Shown one piece after another: positions 41,801 through 50,151 of a stretch of 64,000 nt of DNA. The stretch spans positions 1-64,000 of the forward strand of contig CAICTM010000193.1 in NCBI GenBank assembly GCA_903772945.1, read 5' to 3'. The DNA comes from Seminavis robusta. Taxonomy: Eukaryota > Bacillariophyta > Bacillariophyceae > Naviculales > Naviculaceae. Every line of letters begins with the position of its first letter. Position 1 is the first letter of the stretch. The translations under genes and the position numbers were made by a program. The notes under the pieces are model-generated. The model was not told where the DNA came from and made no database searches. It worked only from the letters and a program-made list of their open reading frames with translations.

Positions 41801-42377
41801 TTCTTTGTGAATTGTTCGACCCGCGAGAGGAAGGGCTTCTGGAGCGAGACCTAGAGCCAGACCGAGAGCCCCTGGAGCCTGAACCTGCACTACCTGAACC
41901 TGCACTGCCACTTTGCTGTGAATTGTTTGATCCACGAGAGGAAGGACTTCCACTTCTACTTCTGGAGCCCCTAGAACCTACACTACCACTGCGTTGAGAA
42001 TCGTTTGACCCACGCGAGGCAGGACTTCTGGACCTCGATCCAGAAGAACGAGAGCCCCTTGAACCTGACCCACCGCTCGCCGACCCCCTGCTACCAGCAC
42101 TGGAAACACTTCCACCAGACATTACTGATCTTGGCGAGCCAGATCTATGCGAGGAAGACCCAGATTTTGAACCTGACCGGGAGCCAGACCTGGAGCCCGA
42201 TCGAGAAGAGCCTGATCTGTGCGAGCCACTCATTACGCTCCCATAAAGAGACGACCGTCCACTTGCTGACATGTCATCATCTCGCCTTGATGAGGAGCTA
42301 CCACTGCGCCTCGACGAACCTTGGCTCTCGCTGCCGGAGTCTGACCTGCTGTCATCATCAGAGTCGCTCCCTCCCAT
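38826..42377 (-). CDS. very Ser-rich repeat protein with helical C-terminus
   Basis: 1183 residues in one open frame from the ATG at 42377. The first about 400 residues are Ser/Gly/Arg repeats (units such as SRGSNNSQRSGSVGSGS and SRSRSRSPSS) resembling SR-type low-complexity tails. Next come Ser/Lys-rich and acidic stretches, a Glu/Ala/Lys/Pro region (EGEAGPVKGESEE) and an Ala-rich helix (AAAIAALVAAEAAAAAL). The last about 180 residues look folded and helical (MLLKVVQAYHERLAAMVEGRQELL, DWAMFRARKMMERIKTR). I recognise no named domain. SR-like composition could mean RNA binding or condensate formation, or simply a phosphorylated scaffold. No signal peptide or membrane segment is present. Confidence 0.72.
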   Translation of the reverse strand: MGGSDSDDDSRSDSGSESQGSSRRSGSSSSRRDDDMSASGRSSLYGSVMSGSHRSGSSRSGSRSGSRSGSKSGSSSHRSGSPRSVMSGGSVSSAGSRGSASGGSGSRGSRSSGSRSRSPASRGSNDSQRSGSVGSRGSRSRSGSPSSRGSNNSQQSGSAGSGSAGSGSRGSRSGSRSRSRSPSSRGSNNSQRSGSVGSGSGGSQSRSRTPSSHGSNKSQRSGSVGSGSRGSRSRSRSPSSHGSDKQSLDGSDHSKGSRSSGASRSGSRHSKSSQESGGSNQSDDKSRGSSSGSSKKSGSGSGSSKKSDKSGSRSASSHSSRGSDKGSLDKSEGSRGSRSSRSSKKSSGSSSRSSKKSDRSGSRSASGSSKSGSGHSRSSRGSGSGSKGSDKSSSSKTNESKVKQKVEGSPSSKNKVEANQPAKPDAPSTGKDGGATKGRVASMGERFSFKEAKPARFGDPPSMRGGGKSVSSKSRGSDKSHHQSTKSHTSSKSRSMDSHRSGTSSANKTFKSSENSGSSRVRQAAESFEKSPKTEELTVKSLEKSPVRMSARVKEAAQSLENSFNFNSSLVDLDLKGGKQDEDGSRVTKGSSSVRELTEKLSRRGGDTDGSKSGKSGRTGSASSRSKRDKKGDKWRSSDSKSTAITTESLETINEKGKSIIRGTIVVQNSQSDGGEAKMELVSETQFMPIGEASMSEMDGETAALTEDPRTVVTDDVRTAKSAEDGQPTEEDFLAELFAFAESNNALAFDFGAEIVPVGSAVGGSSGGKSSAHISEKDPTDPRSATTSGDGPVESYPGDEPVGTADEDDGPVEAYAGDELMGIFNANDEYDKDTKTSESRSHKSVPNVVEFKNGIAYTVSQDDDGTTIKTFLTLDEHEIPFDEAGEDVARNIAEQEAAAIAALVAAEAAAAALKQATTPEVASTAASTKEPVEAEQEAEKESAKGETGPVKEESAEGEAGPVKGESEEAPAKAKTVPAKAAGTEDPVAAEPAKHLVEEEKVQEDDVSEQAEIKSIYHVRSNDREMLLKVVQAYHERLAAMVEGRQELLTKDTSRKVAETVSTATREGSGKLDAAARTKILLEKLKMASLAQKAGVGEALMTTPLGEMKSKGVRSQEILSTIHKVDWAMFRARKMMERIKTRAESRKRSIPVEFEESREALTRSQQHFSELRKSVTRQSTNALT
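41570..42240 (-). repeat. Ser/Gly/Arg tandem repeats in the Ser-rich gene
   Basis: Degenerate units of about 60-90 bases. The clearest copies encode PSSRGSNNSQRSGSVGSGS-like peptides near 41660-42060. Opposite-strand frames here (EPEPDFLDEPE-like) are shadows. Confidence 0.75.
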
Positions 42378-42873
42378 CTTCTAGACCGGAATCTACGGTA
42401 CTTTCACAGGAAGCTCCACCACGATCCACAATATGCCGTTCTTTCTACAACAGAGATCCCGATATCTGTTCAGTTTGATGCCTGACACTTAGTAACTAGC
42501 TAGCATGCAGAATACAATCGGAAGCTCTGCTTTCAGTAACATCGCAACTCCATCGAAAGATGAATGAGGCTTCAGTCTTCGTTTTGCTGCCGCCGTTTCC
42601 CACCAAACTAATGATGCAGTAGGGTTGAGGGAAACATCTCCAGCAAAAATGTCGATTTCGAGACCACAAAATTGTTGTTGCTGATCACGACCTTTTAGAA
42701 AAGCTGTTGAGATCTCCCTATGCATTGATGCTAATGCTGCCCAAGTTATAGTAGCTGCATGGTACTAGTAGCTGTCTCCATGTCGAACCTCTTTGTGGAC
42801 TGTTTGACTGCATGAATGATCTTGAAGCATCTAGGTTAAGTTGAGGTGCCATCACCACAATTAGAAACTGGCC
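42378..42873. other. divergent intergenic region
   Basis: Leader and promoter space for the Ser-rich gene (minus) and the following plus-strand gene. It holds a short CTAGCTAG word at about 42495. No gene seen. Confidence 0.5.
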
Positions 42874-43881
42874 ATGGCTCCAACTTCCACTCCCACGGCT
42901 GCCGTGGCTGATGAGATACAGCACACGGAGGAATCGTCCGCCATAGAAGTAGTCCCTTCGGAACCAATTCAGATAGTGACATGGTACATGGGGGATGCTC
43001 TCGGTTTCAACACTTTGGTCAACCTACTGACGACTCATCCCTTGTACGAGACCAGTGTGCGCAAACTGGAAATGGTCTCTCCCACAAATCAAGTGAGTGA
43101 TGACACGGTGGAGGATCTATTAGATTGGATCGAGACTTCTGAGTCTCTGCACGAAATTATCATTTTCCTCGTCAAGGAACTGTCGGATCGGGAGATGGAC
43201 CTGATGGAACGGATTGAAGAGGTCAGCCACAACAATTGCCGCTATGGTGCTACCATCAAGATACTGGCCGCCAATTCGAGTCAGGTCGACTTGCTCTGTG
43301 ACAGCCTCAGTCCCTTGGAGTCATCCACTTCCAGTCGGCGGCATTTGGCCATGGATGGCAAGCTACTTGCAGCGGCATCCCCACAGGAATTGCAACAACT
43401 CGCCTTTGACATTTCCTGGGATAGATCCATTCATGTACTATTACTCAAAGACATGCCAGACAACTGCCTGACGGCCATTCTCCCCAAACTGGTCTATGGC
43501 CCCTTACACACACTCAAAATAACATTTGATCCCGAGTCGGGAGAACGGCGTCTCCAAGATGCCAAACCAATGGCGACACGGGCGGTCAAAGACATTCTCA
43601 AAGCTTCGCGGTTGAAAACTCTGCAACGACTCTACTTGGGGCATGTGCGATTTGACGCCCAAAATACAACTCCTCTCGTGGAGGGCTGTCTACAGTCCAA
43701 AACGTTGCAACAACTGGAATTGTGCCTCTGCCAATTCGAGTCGGGAACGGGACATTTGTGGCAACCACTGGTGGACAATTCTAACAACAATGCGGCGGGC
43801 AAAGCTGCGGCGTCGTTGCGTCAAGTTCAATTCTACTATCCAATCATTACGAACAACAAAACGCAAGGGGGGAATAAATAA
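42874..43881 (+). CDS. hypothetical protein, possibly leucine-rich repeat-like
   Basis: 335 residues, intronless. A short low-complexity start (residues 1-30) is followed by a regular alternation of Leu-rich helical and strand-like segments, such as LVNLLTTHPLYETSVRKLEM, LKTLQRLYLGHVRFD and SKTLQQLELCLCQFE. The last two resemble the LxxLxLxxC spacing of leucine-rich repeats, which are abundant in diatoms and mediate protein contacts. Only a few such segments are seen, so the assignment is tentative. No membrane segment or signal peptide. The Asn-rich C-terminus (NSNNNAAG) looks disordered. Confidence 0.7.
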   Translation: MAPTSTPTAAVADEIQHTEESSAIEVVPSEPIQIVTWYMGDALGFNTLVNLLTTHPLYETSVRKLEMVSPTNQVSDDTVEDLLDWIETSESLHEIIIFLVKELSDREMDLMERIEEVSHNNCRYGATIKILAANSSQVDLLCDSLSPLESSTSSRRHLAMDGKLLAAASPQELQQLAFDISWDRSIHVLLLKDMPDNCLTAILPKLVYGPLHTLKITFDPESGERRLQDAKPMATRAVKDILKASRLKTLQRLYLGHVRFDAQNTTPLVEGCLQSKTLQQLELCLCQFESGTGHLWQPLVDNSNNNAAGKAAASLRQVQFYYPIITNNKTQGGNK

Positions 43882-44391
43882 TAATCAGAAGAGGGCACTC
43901 ACCGTAGTTACATGTAATTGAAAAGGATGCTTTGGACAGCAGCGGCAAAGCATGACGCCTCAGTCAGCAAGCAACACACCAAATCGGAACGAACACGCTG
44001 CGAAGGATCTTTCCTCCGTCACTGTCACCATTGATACTGCCACAAAATGTCATTGGCCTCTTGCAGAATCTTCTGTGCTACTTCGGGGTGCTTGGTGAGC
44101 TCGAACTTTGTCCACGAGAGAGCCATAGCTGTGTAGTGTCACAACCCGCCACCATCGCATTCATGATGACATCAAGTCCGGGTCCAAAATGGGGCCATCG
44201 TGGCTGGTACAATGGCATAGTCCAGAAATAGACTGAGAATGTCTGGTGCAAGTAATAAGTATGTTACATCCGCAATCAGGCATGTACTTGGAGAGAACAA
44301 AGACATGTAACTGTTATAGTGCTGTAGTATAGTAGCTATAAATCCTTTGTCACACATGAAATAAGCTAGCAAGTAGTGAAAGTTCGCCTTA
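43882..44391. other. gap between convergent genes
   Basis: No supported gene. The short frame at 44031-44231 has no recognisable content. Confidence 0.5.
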
Positions 44392-45903
44392 TCAGGTGCT
44401 AGTTCGGCCATCAGTGGCGGCATCGTGGGTAATAGGAAAAGCGCCACGCTCAATCGCCAGAAGGGCATCCTCGTGAGACAATCCGAGTGCCTTGGCCAAA
44501 TCTTCTTTGTCGGACTGTTGGTTGGTTTGATTGTTGCTGATAAACGTGAAGGGGCATTTGAAGGAACATGCAGGGCGAACCGTGAGAGCCCAGCTCTTGA
44601 TGAGATGGTTTTTACCCATGGCGGCAAAGGGAGAGCCCAGAATGTTTCCCTTGGCACAAGGCGTTTGCATGTAGCCCAGTTTTCCTCCGAGCGGAACCAT
44701 CATGGCAGGGTACGGGTGTCCCCAGTACCGGTAGGGTTCGACATCGCCAGCATTCTGAAATTTTTTGTTGGCAACAATAGTGGCAATCAGTTTCTTGGCC
44801 ACATAGGAGCCTTGTTCTCCAGCATAACATGCCATTTTGGATTCGAGCGCTGCGACGTCTCCTATGGCGAAGATGTTGTCTGTGTTTCCGATAAGTAATG
44901 TCTTTGGATCCACCGAGATGCGATCCCTGTTCGGCCCTTTGTCAATGAGCTCACTGCCAAAATGAGCTCGCAAGCTGGCCGAATTGACGGCAGCTCCCCA
45001 GCACAAGAAAACCAAGTCGGCCTCCAGCTCGGTGCCTTGGTTTGTTTGGAGCTTGCGGCGCTTGCCACTGAGAAAACTTTGATTTTGAACGTTTTCGTCG
45101 GTAGTACTTGTAGTATCCTCCGGTGAATTGTTGGTGTCAAGACCATCGACCAATCGCTCCCCCAAAATCACATGGACCCCCAGCTGTTGGAGTGCCTTGA
45201 GAGTCTTGTCGCGAAGTTCATCTTTTACATCACCCGGGAGGAGAGCCTCTCGACTGTGCACCAGCGTGACACGCTTGTTCTCCCCAGGAAAGCACGTTTT
45301 GATCTCCCCCGCCATTTCGCATCCAACGGCTCCACCTCCTGCCACGACAATGTGATCTGCTTGGGCAATCAGATCGGGTATTTTTCCAAATCGCTCCACG
45401 GCATCTTGCTGCAATGTGTCGGCAATCTTGAAGGGGAAGGAATAGCTGCTTCCCGTGGCAATCACGCAATAGTCAAAGTACAAGGGTTCCTCGTGTCCTT
45501 GTACCAATACACTGTCCTTTCTAATTTCGCTCACTTCTGCTTGCAAAAAAGTGCTGTTGCCGCGTTCGGAGAATAGTTTGTCGTATGGAATGCACATGCT
45601 GTCGGCGTAGCCTTTTTGCACGGCCGCCGGGACACCGGCTATATTGTTGAGGAAATAGTTCTTTCGGTCAATGAGAACGACTTGAAAGTCTTTGCTGCTG
45701 CTGCTGGCTGTATCGAGATCCTTGGCCACACGGACGCCACCATAGCCTCCTCCTACCACCACCACCGTCGCCAGATCTCCATTTCCCTCTTTACTCCCGA
45801 ACAAGGAGGCATGGACAGCATTAACCCGTTGCTTGGCAGCGTCCTTCACGTTGCTGAACCGATTGCAGCTGCTCTTCGTCGTTTTGCCATCATCCGAGTC
45901 CAT
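44392..45903 (-). CDS. AIF/FSP1-like FAD-dependent NAD(P)H oxidoreductase
   Basis: 503 residues from the ATG at 45903. The pyridine-nucleotide-disulfide fold is complete: an FAD motif GGGYGGVRVAKDL near residue 50, the ATG-type segment YCVIATGSS, the NAD(P)H motif VVAGGGAVGCEMAGEI and the second FAD motif NIFAIGDVA. The sequence fits the AIFM2/FSP1 branch (NADH:quinone oxidoreductases at membranes) more than mitochondrial AIF, whose presequence and C-terminal domain are absent. An insertion of about 40 residues (LDTNNSPEDTTSTTDENVQ and on) lies between the two nucleotide domains. The tail is unique (KEDLAKALGLSHEDALLAIE). An in-frame extension to 46161 is possible but unlike the family. It is divergent from SEM1, with 332 bases between the start codons. 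Confidence 0.87.
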   Translation of the reverse strand: MDSDDGKTTKSSCNRFSNVKDAAKQRVNAVHASLFGSKEGNGDLATVVVVGGGYGGVRVAKDLDTASSSSKDFQVVLIDRKNYFLNNIAGVPAAVQKGYADSMCIPYDKLFSERGNSTFLQAEVSEIRKDSVLVQGHEEPLYFDYCVIATGSSYSFPFKIADTLQQDAVERFGKIPDLIAQADHIVVAGGGAVGCEMAGEIKTCFPGENKRVTLVHSREALLPGDVKDELRDKTLKALQQLGVHVILGERLVDGLDTNNSPEDTTSTTDENVQNQSFLSGKRRKLQTNQGTELEADLVFLCWGAAVNSASLRAHFGSELIDKGPNRDRISVDPKTLLIGNTDNIFAIGDVAALESKMACYAGEQGSYVAKKLIATIVANKKFQNAGDVEPYRYWGHPYPAMMVPLGGKLGYMQTPCAKGNILGSPFAAMGKNHLIKSWALTVRPACSFKCPFTFISNNQTNQQSDKEDLAKALGLSHEDALLAIERGAFPITHDAATDGRTST

Positions 45904-46235
45904 CGTGAAGTAAGAATTTTGGAATGTTCTATGGATTGGAACAGATCTGTTATTTCGATGTGCAAAAGATACGATCCATAGCATGGATTCGCCATGGAGA
46001 AGGGATAAAAAAGAGCAGTCCAAACACCCACGTATAAAAGCCAGCAAGCCTGCTTTTAAAACTGGTTTGAAGGCTATCCTCTTCCCTAATCTGCAATCTT
46101 GAGAGGTTTCGTTGGAGGTCGGCGTGGATCTTTGACGCTCGCTCCCCGAAATCCACACCAAAACGGCAACCTATTACACCGTACAAACCGAAGACGACAG
46201 CGACAACAATCATCAATCAATCGACCATCATCACC
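45904..46235. promoter_or_regulatory. shared divergent promoter region
   Basis: The only space available for the promoters and leaders of the AIF/FSP1-like gene (minus) and SEM1 (plus). No specific element recognised. Confidence 0.4.
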
Positions 46236-46484
46236 ATGACAGCCACAGACGCCGCCAAGAAGGACGCTTCCGCGGAGGAAAGCAAAGAAAAGGATGCCAA
46301 GTCGTTGATGGAGGCGATTGAAGAAGACGACGAGTTTGAGGAGTTTGAAAAGGCACACTGGGCAGCTGATGAGGAAGAAGCTGAGGACGTTCAACAGTGG
46401 CAAGACAACTGGGACGACGCCATGGATGACGATTTCACCAAGAACTTGAGAGAAGAGCTGGCTAAGAACAGTGATGGATCGTAG
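46236..46484 (+). CDS. SEM1: 26S proteasome subunit SEM1/DSS1
   Basis: 82 residues, intronless. The family signature is clear: a strongly acidic first motif (EEDDEFEEFEKAHW) and a second one (DVQQWQDNWDDAMDDDF), separated by a short acidic linker, then a helical tail (FTKNLREELAK). SEM1/DSS1 is a small disordered subunit of the proteasome lid. In animals and fungi it also binds BRCA2-type and mRNA-export complexes. The N-terminal extension of Lys/Glu/Ala is variable in the family. Size and motif order are normal. Confidence 0.95.
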   Translation: MTATDAAKKDASAEESKEKDAKSLMEAIEEDDEFEEFEKAHWAADEEEAEDVQQWQDNWDDAMDDDFTKNLREELAKNSDGS

Positions 46485-47106
46485 ACTCTTGCAGTGCACA
46501 AAACAACAGATGCACAGGTATGTTTTTGTGTTTTGTGTCGAGGGGAATGAATGAATCGAATCACATCAGTCTATGAATATGAAAAACAGCGATGATAGAA
46601 CGAAACACACGAGAAGGCCCGCTTTGAGGACACAATCTGCTGAAGCCTTTCCCAATTCAACAAATGAGACTATTTTGCAATGTGAATTTTAGCGTGAAAG
46701 GAAACTACTAGAAGATGATTATCGCTTTATTTGCCTTTTTCTTTTGACGGCTTCAGTTTTCTTTTGGTTGCAATCGTTCAATTTATTTGGGAGTGCTACG
46801 TGCATGACAACATTTCATCTATTTCTCGTTGATCGCAATGGGGTGAAGGTTGACGCGCTGGAATGCCAAACGCGGCGACAATCAAGCTTGGCTATAGCGG
46901 GAGCCAAAAGTAGAAAATAGCGATGTTGCCGTAGCTAGTAGAGAAAGTTCGCAATTTCAAGTGATGGCCTCTTTCGACGAGCAACTACATGTACATCGTA
47001 AAATGAAAGATTCAATCCCAACTGGAGCCGGCATGAATAATGATGAAATCGGTTCCAAAAGCTATGATGAAATCGGGTCCAACAACTATGTTGAAATCAT
47101 CTAGAT
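46485..47106. other. gap between convergent genes
   Basis: 3' flanks, with no supported gene. A short duplicated phrase (ATGATGAAATCGG.TCC) occurs at about 47038 and 47064. Confidence 0.5.
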
Positions 47107-48186
47107 CTATAGTATGAAAGGGAAAATGGCCTTTCTGTGCAAAGACGGATAGGTTGGGAATGCTTGTAGGTACCAATTGTGACACCGAATACCGGTGACC
47201 GTGAGGTTGCTGGACACCCATAGCACTAGAACCAAACGTCGCCATTGCCTCATGGTCAAGAGTACAGACATGACTTCCTCCCTCGCAGCAATCATACTGG
47301 GGAGCAGGCCAGACAAGCATGGTTCTTGGCAAGAGTCATGTTGTTGTCTTAACAGCAAATAAAATGCGGTATAAATCACGATTTCCGCCAAGTAATGAGG
47401 ACATGATATATACTGAAAGAGTCGCCCCCGTGGAATCTTGTGCACCGCCTTTGGTTGGCTCCCCACAATCTCCTCCTCCTCGTGTTTATTATTGGATAGT
47501 TGTTTTTGTCGCAATAATGACAAAAGTGCGTGATGCTGATACTGTTCCCATTGACCCCAAAGACAGAGCAGTACTATCGATATATTCCACACGTATTCTG
47601 ATAAAGCCATCTTGTTTGGTTCGTCATCGTCCAGATGGTTGTCGTTGCAAGTGATTTTGTCATCAAAGACCATCCAGGGCAGGAACAGATAGTGAAAGAC
47701 ACCACATACATATCCAGCAAGATGCATGAAACTATTTTCCGAATACTGATGAATGCGGAGGCACTCATAGCATCGACGTGCCAAATGGAGAGCGAGCAGC
47801 AACATTCCCTGATTGTGGCATGATGATGTCTTGTGAGTAGCCGCAGTTGACAAGGCAAACCAAGCCAACGACAGCAGTCCTGCCACGTAAAAGTGGAGGA
47901 AGCATCGTTTGTGTATCTGGAACATCTTGCCTTGAGAGAACTGCTGTATCCAAGTTGAATTTTGGAAACTTTCTCCACTATCACCAGAGCTGTTACCAGC
48001 TGCGTGTGGGCTCCTTTCATCATTTGCTGTTGTAGACGCGTGGCTGGATAGTTTTGTCAATGTTTTGCCATGAGATGCCAAGTCTTTGAGAAATGGCACC
48101 AATGTTGAAAGTAATGCCACCACCATGAGACACAAGTAGGCAGGGGAAACCAAGAAACCGAGTATGCATAATAGAACCTCAATCAT
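47107..48186 (-). CDS. polyprenol reductase-like (SRD5A3 family) membrane protein
   Basis: 359 residues with about six hydrophobic helices. The C-terminal third has the steroid 5-alpha-reductase family signature: a segment FQYISCPHYLAEIVIY and the terminal WYLQAFPTYPSLHRKAIFPFIL motif (first part cited only). The middle has ALHLARRCYECLRI, typical of SRD5A3/DFG10-type enzymes. These reduce polyprenol to dolichol in the ER for N-glycosylation. Steroid reductases proper (SRD5A1/2) and TECR-like enoyl reductases are alternatives, but HLARRCYECL favours the polyprenol branch. A low-complexity loop (residues 48-75) is an unusual insertion. Intronless; divergent from the NC-domain gene. Confidence 0.85.
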   Translation of the reverse strand: MIEVLLCILGFLVSPAYLCLMVVALLSTLVPFLKDLASHGKTLTKLSSHASTTANDERSPHAAGNSSGDSGESFQNSTWIQQFSQGKMFQIHKRCFLHFYVAGLLSLAWFALSTAATHKTSSCHNQGMLLLALHLARRCYECLRIHQYSENSFMHLAGYVCGVFHYLFLPWMVFDDKITCNDNHLDDDEPNKMALSEYVWNISIVLLCLWGQWEQYQHHALLSLLRQKQLSNNKHEEEEIVGSQPKAVHKIPRGRLFQYISCPHYLAEIVIYTAFYLLLRQQHDSCQEPCLSGLLPSMIAAREEVMSVLLTMRQWRRLVLVLWVSSNLTVTGIRCHNWYLQAFPTYPSLHRKAIFPFIL

Positions 48187-48732
48187 AATGGATTGTTGTG
48201 AGAATGGATTAGTTTTCTTGGTATGATGACGAATCCAATCATCGACAAACTCAATGTAAAAGAGTCCACAAAGGCTCAGATCTCTACTACGGTGCTGTAG
48301 TCATGCATGCAGCCATTTACTGCGGACAAAGAAGTGCTTTATCGGTGTGTCGAAAGCACCATTGCCACAAACATGAAGCAAGTGGAAAGTGGAGTGTGGT
48401 GTCAAAAGAAATGAGGGTCAGCATGCAATAAGCCGGTGAATACACTAACGGCGACCATGGCGTTTGAGTCGTGTTGACCGCCGCAACGGATCCTTTGATG
48501 CCGATCGAAAACAATTCGACCGCCGACCCCCTTTTAAAATTTATCATACTGACATCCATCATTCCACATCAAGCAAACCTTTGGGACAAACAGTTGCTGT
48601 ACACGCCTTCAACTATTAATAGAAAAAGGGAGGGAGATAGATAGAGAGAGCCTTGTTAAGTAGGCGCTGTCAAGATCAGCATGTGGCATCAGGAAAAAGA
48701 CAACTAGCTAGTTGTTCTTCTGAGTGACAGGA
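48187..48732. other. divergent intergenic region
   Basis: Between start codons of the polyprenol reductase-like gene and the NC-domain gene; it carries both promoters. A short purine-rich run (AGATAGATAGAGAGAG) lies near 48637. No gene seen. Confidence 0.45.
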
Positions 48733-50151
48733 ATGAGTCGAACAATGACAGCCGCGGCGAGCTTTGCCGAATCTGACGATGACGCCATGACAACGACGAC
48801 CTCAAGATATGAGAGTCTGCACGAAATGAGAAGAGACTCGTGGAATGATCATGACCACCATCAAGAAGATCAAGGACAGCAAGACTCCAAACAGGAAGCC
48901 GATGTGCTGAGCTCTTGCTCCAGCTCCGACGACGAAGTAGACCAGGAGGATGACACTAATATTGAGCGAATTCTTCAAAAGAGTTGCGAAGAGGAAATTC
49001 AACGATATCTTCAAGAGGAAGATGGAGAACAAACGCTGCAGCAATCCACACCCCAAAAGACCCCCTTGGATTCCATTCCTGTCTCCAATGCCAATAATAA
49101 TGCGACATCTGAAGCACTGATTGATCCAGAAACTCTACCAGATTTACCACTGGAAATTGGAGATCACGTGTATCAATGGCGCAGTTTTGCAGGAATTCCA
49201 GGAGTCTTCCAGCATCATGGCATTGTCATGGACTGCACTCGCGATGAAGCCGGAGATGGATATGAGTTGCAAATTGCCGATTTCTCCTGTATTTTGAGGG
49301 CACCGTCCAGCACTACCAAGAAACACTCCCCAAATGACAGCACAAGAATCCAACGAACACAAAGCATTGACATGATTACAGGGCTGCAGTTGGAAGACAA
49401 GGTACCCTTCGCCCTGCATCCACACGGTGTGCTGCGTGTGTACAATTCTACCTCCAAGGACCCAAAATGGCACAAGGTGCTTTACCGTGCCAGTGTTTGG
49501 AAGACTAGTTTATGGAGATCAGGAACGTGTACTTGCGTACCTTCGGATCCTCCCGGCAAGGTTTTGGCACGGTGCTATTTCTTGATGGAGAACCCACAGC
49601 TCCTTCCACCCTACCACATTTTTAGAAGCAACTGCGAGTGCGTTAGTCTATGGTGCAAAACAGGTCAATGGATGACACTACAAGCAAGTTCCCTGCTCTC
49701 CTTGACGGCAGCAGGTCAATTGAAAAGTACAGCGACAATTGCAGCCTATGCCGCGTCGCAAACTACAACCGTTTCGGCTCCGGCTGCCGGGATTTGGGGA
49801 TATCTAGGCTATACGACTTCCACGCAGGTTAGTCTGTTGACCACACAACCTCACTTGGTTCCACTGTTGGCAGGTAAGTGGTGGATACGGACGGACCGCA
49901 CCGATAAGGTATATGATATTGGAAAGCAGAATCGAATCTCACCAACGAATGGATACGAATCGTCGCTCGCAGCCTATGGCGTTGTGACTGCTGGTGGGCC
50001 AACCTTTGTGCTATGGAGAGCCAACAAGTTCTGGGACAAGACTACAGAACGGCTCAATGAAGAGTTTTGGAACCATGCTTTGAAAGATCCAGACTTCTTT
50101 GCTCAGTCCTTGTTTCATTGGAGTGAGAAACACAAAGCGTTTGAAAGGTGA
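48733..50151 (+). CDS. NC/LRAT-like (NlpC/P60-type) domain protein
   Basis: 472 residues from the ATG at 48733. About 135 N-terminal residues are acidic and disordered. Then comes an LRAT-like core: GDHVYQWRSFAGIPGVFQHHGIVMD with the likely catalytic His at about 162, and NCECVSLWCKTG with the likely nucleophile Cys at about 301. This His...NCE order is that of the H-box and NC motif of the NlpC/P60 and LRAT superfamily, whose members are acyltransferases, phospholipases or peptidases. The spacing between His and Cys is longer than usual, because of an inserted Ser/Thr-rich stretch (about 193-215). A Gly/Ala-rich segment (VSAPAAGIWGYLG) lies after the core. Substrate unknown. A GTG start at 48724 is ignored in favour of the ATG. 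Confidence 0.8.
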   Translation: MSRTMTAAASFAESDDDAMTTTTSRYESLHEMRRDSWNDHDHHQEDQGQQDSKQEADVLSSCSSSDDEVDQEDDTNIERILQKSCEEEIQRYLQEEDGEQTLQQSTPQKTPLDSIPVSNANNNATSEALIDPETLPDLPLEIGDHVYQWRSFAGIPGVFQHHGIVMDCTRDEAGDGYELQIADFSCILRAPSSTTKKHSPNDSTRIQRTQSIDMITGLQLEDKVPFALHPHGVLRVYNSTSKDPKWHKVLYRASVWKTSLWRSGTCTCVPSDPPGKVLARCYFLMENPQLLPPYHIFRSNCECVSLWCKTGQWMTLQASSLLSLTAAGQLKSTATIAAYAASQTTTVSAPAAGIWGYLGYTTSTQVSLLTTQPHLVPLLAGKWWIRTDRTDKVYDIGKQNRISPTNGYESSLAAYGVVTAGGPTFVLWRANKFWDKTTERLNEEFWNHALKDPDFFAQSLFHWSEKHKAFER

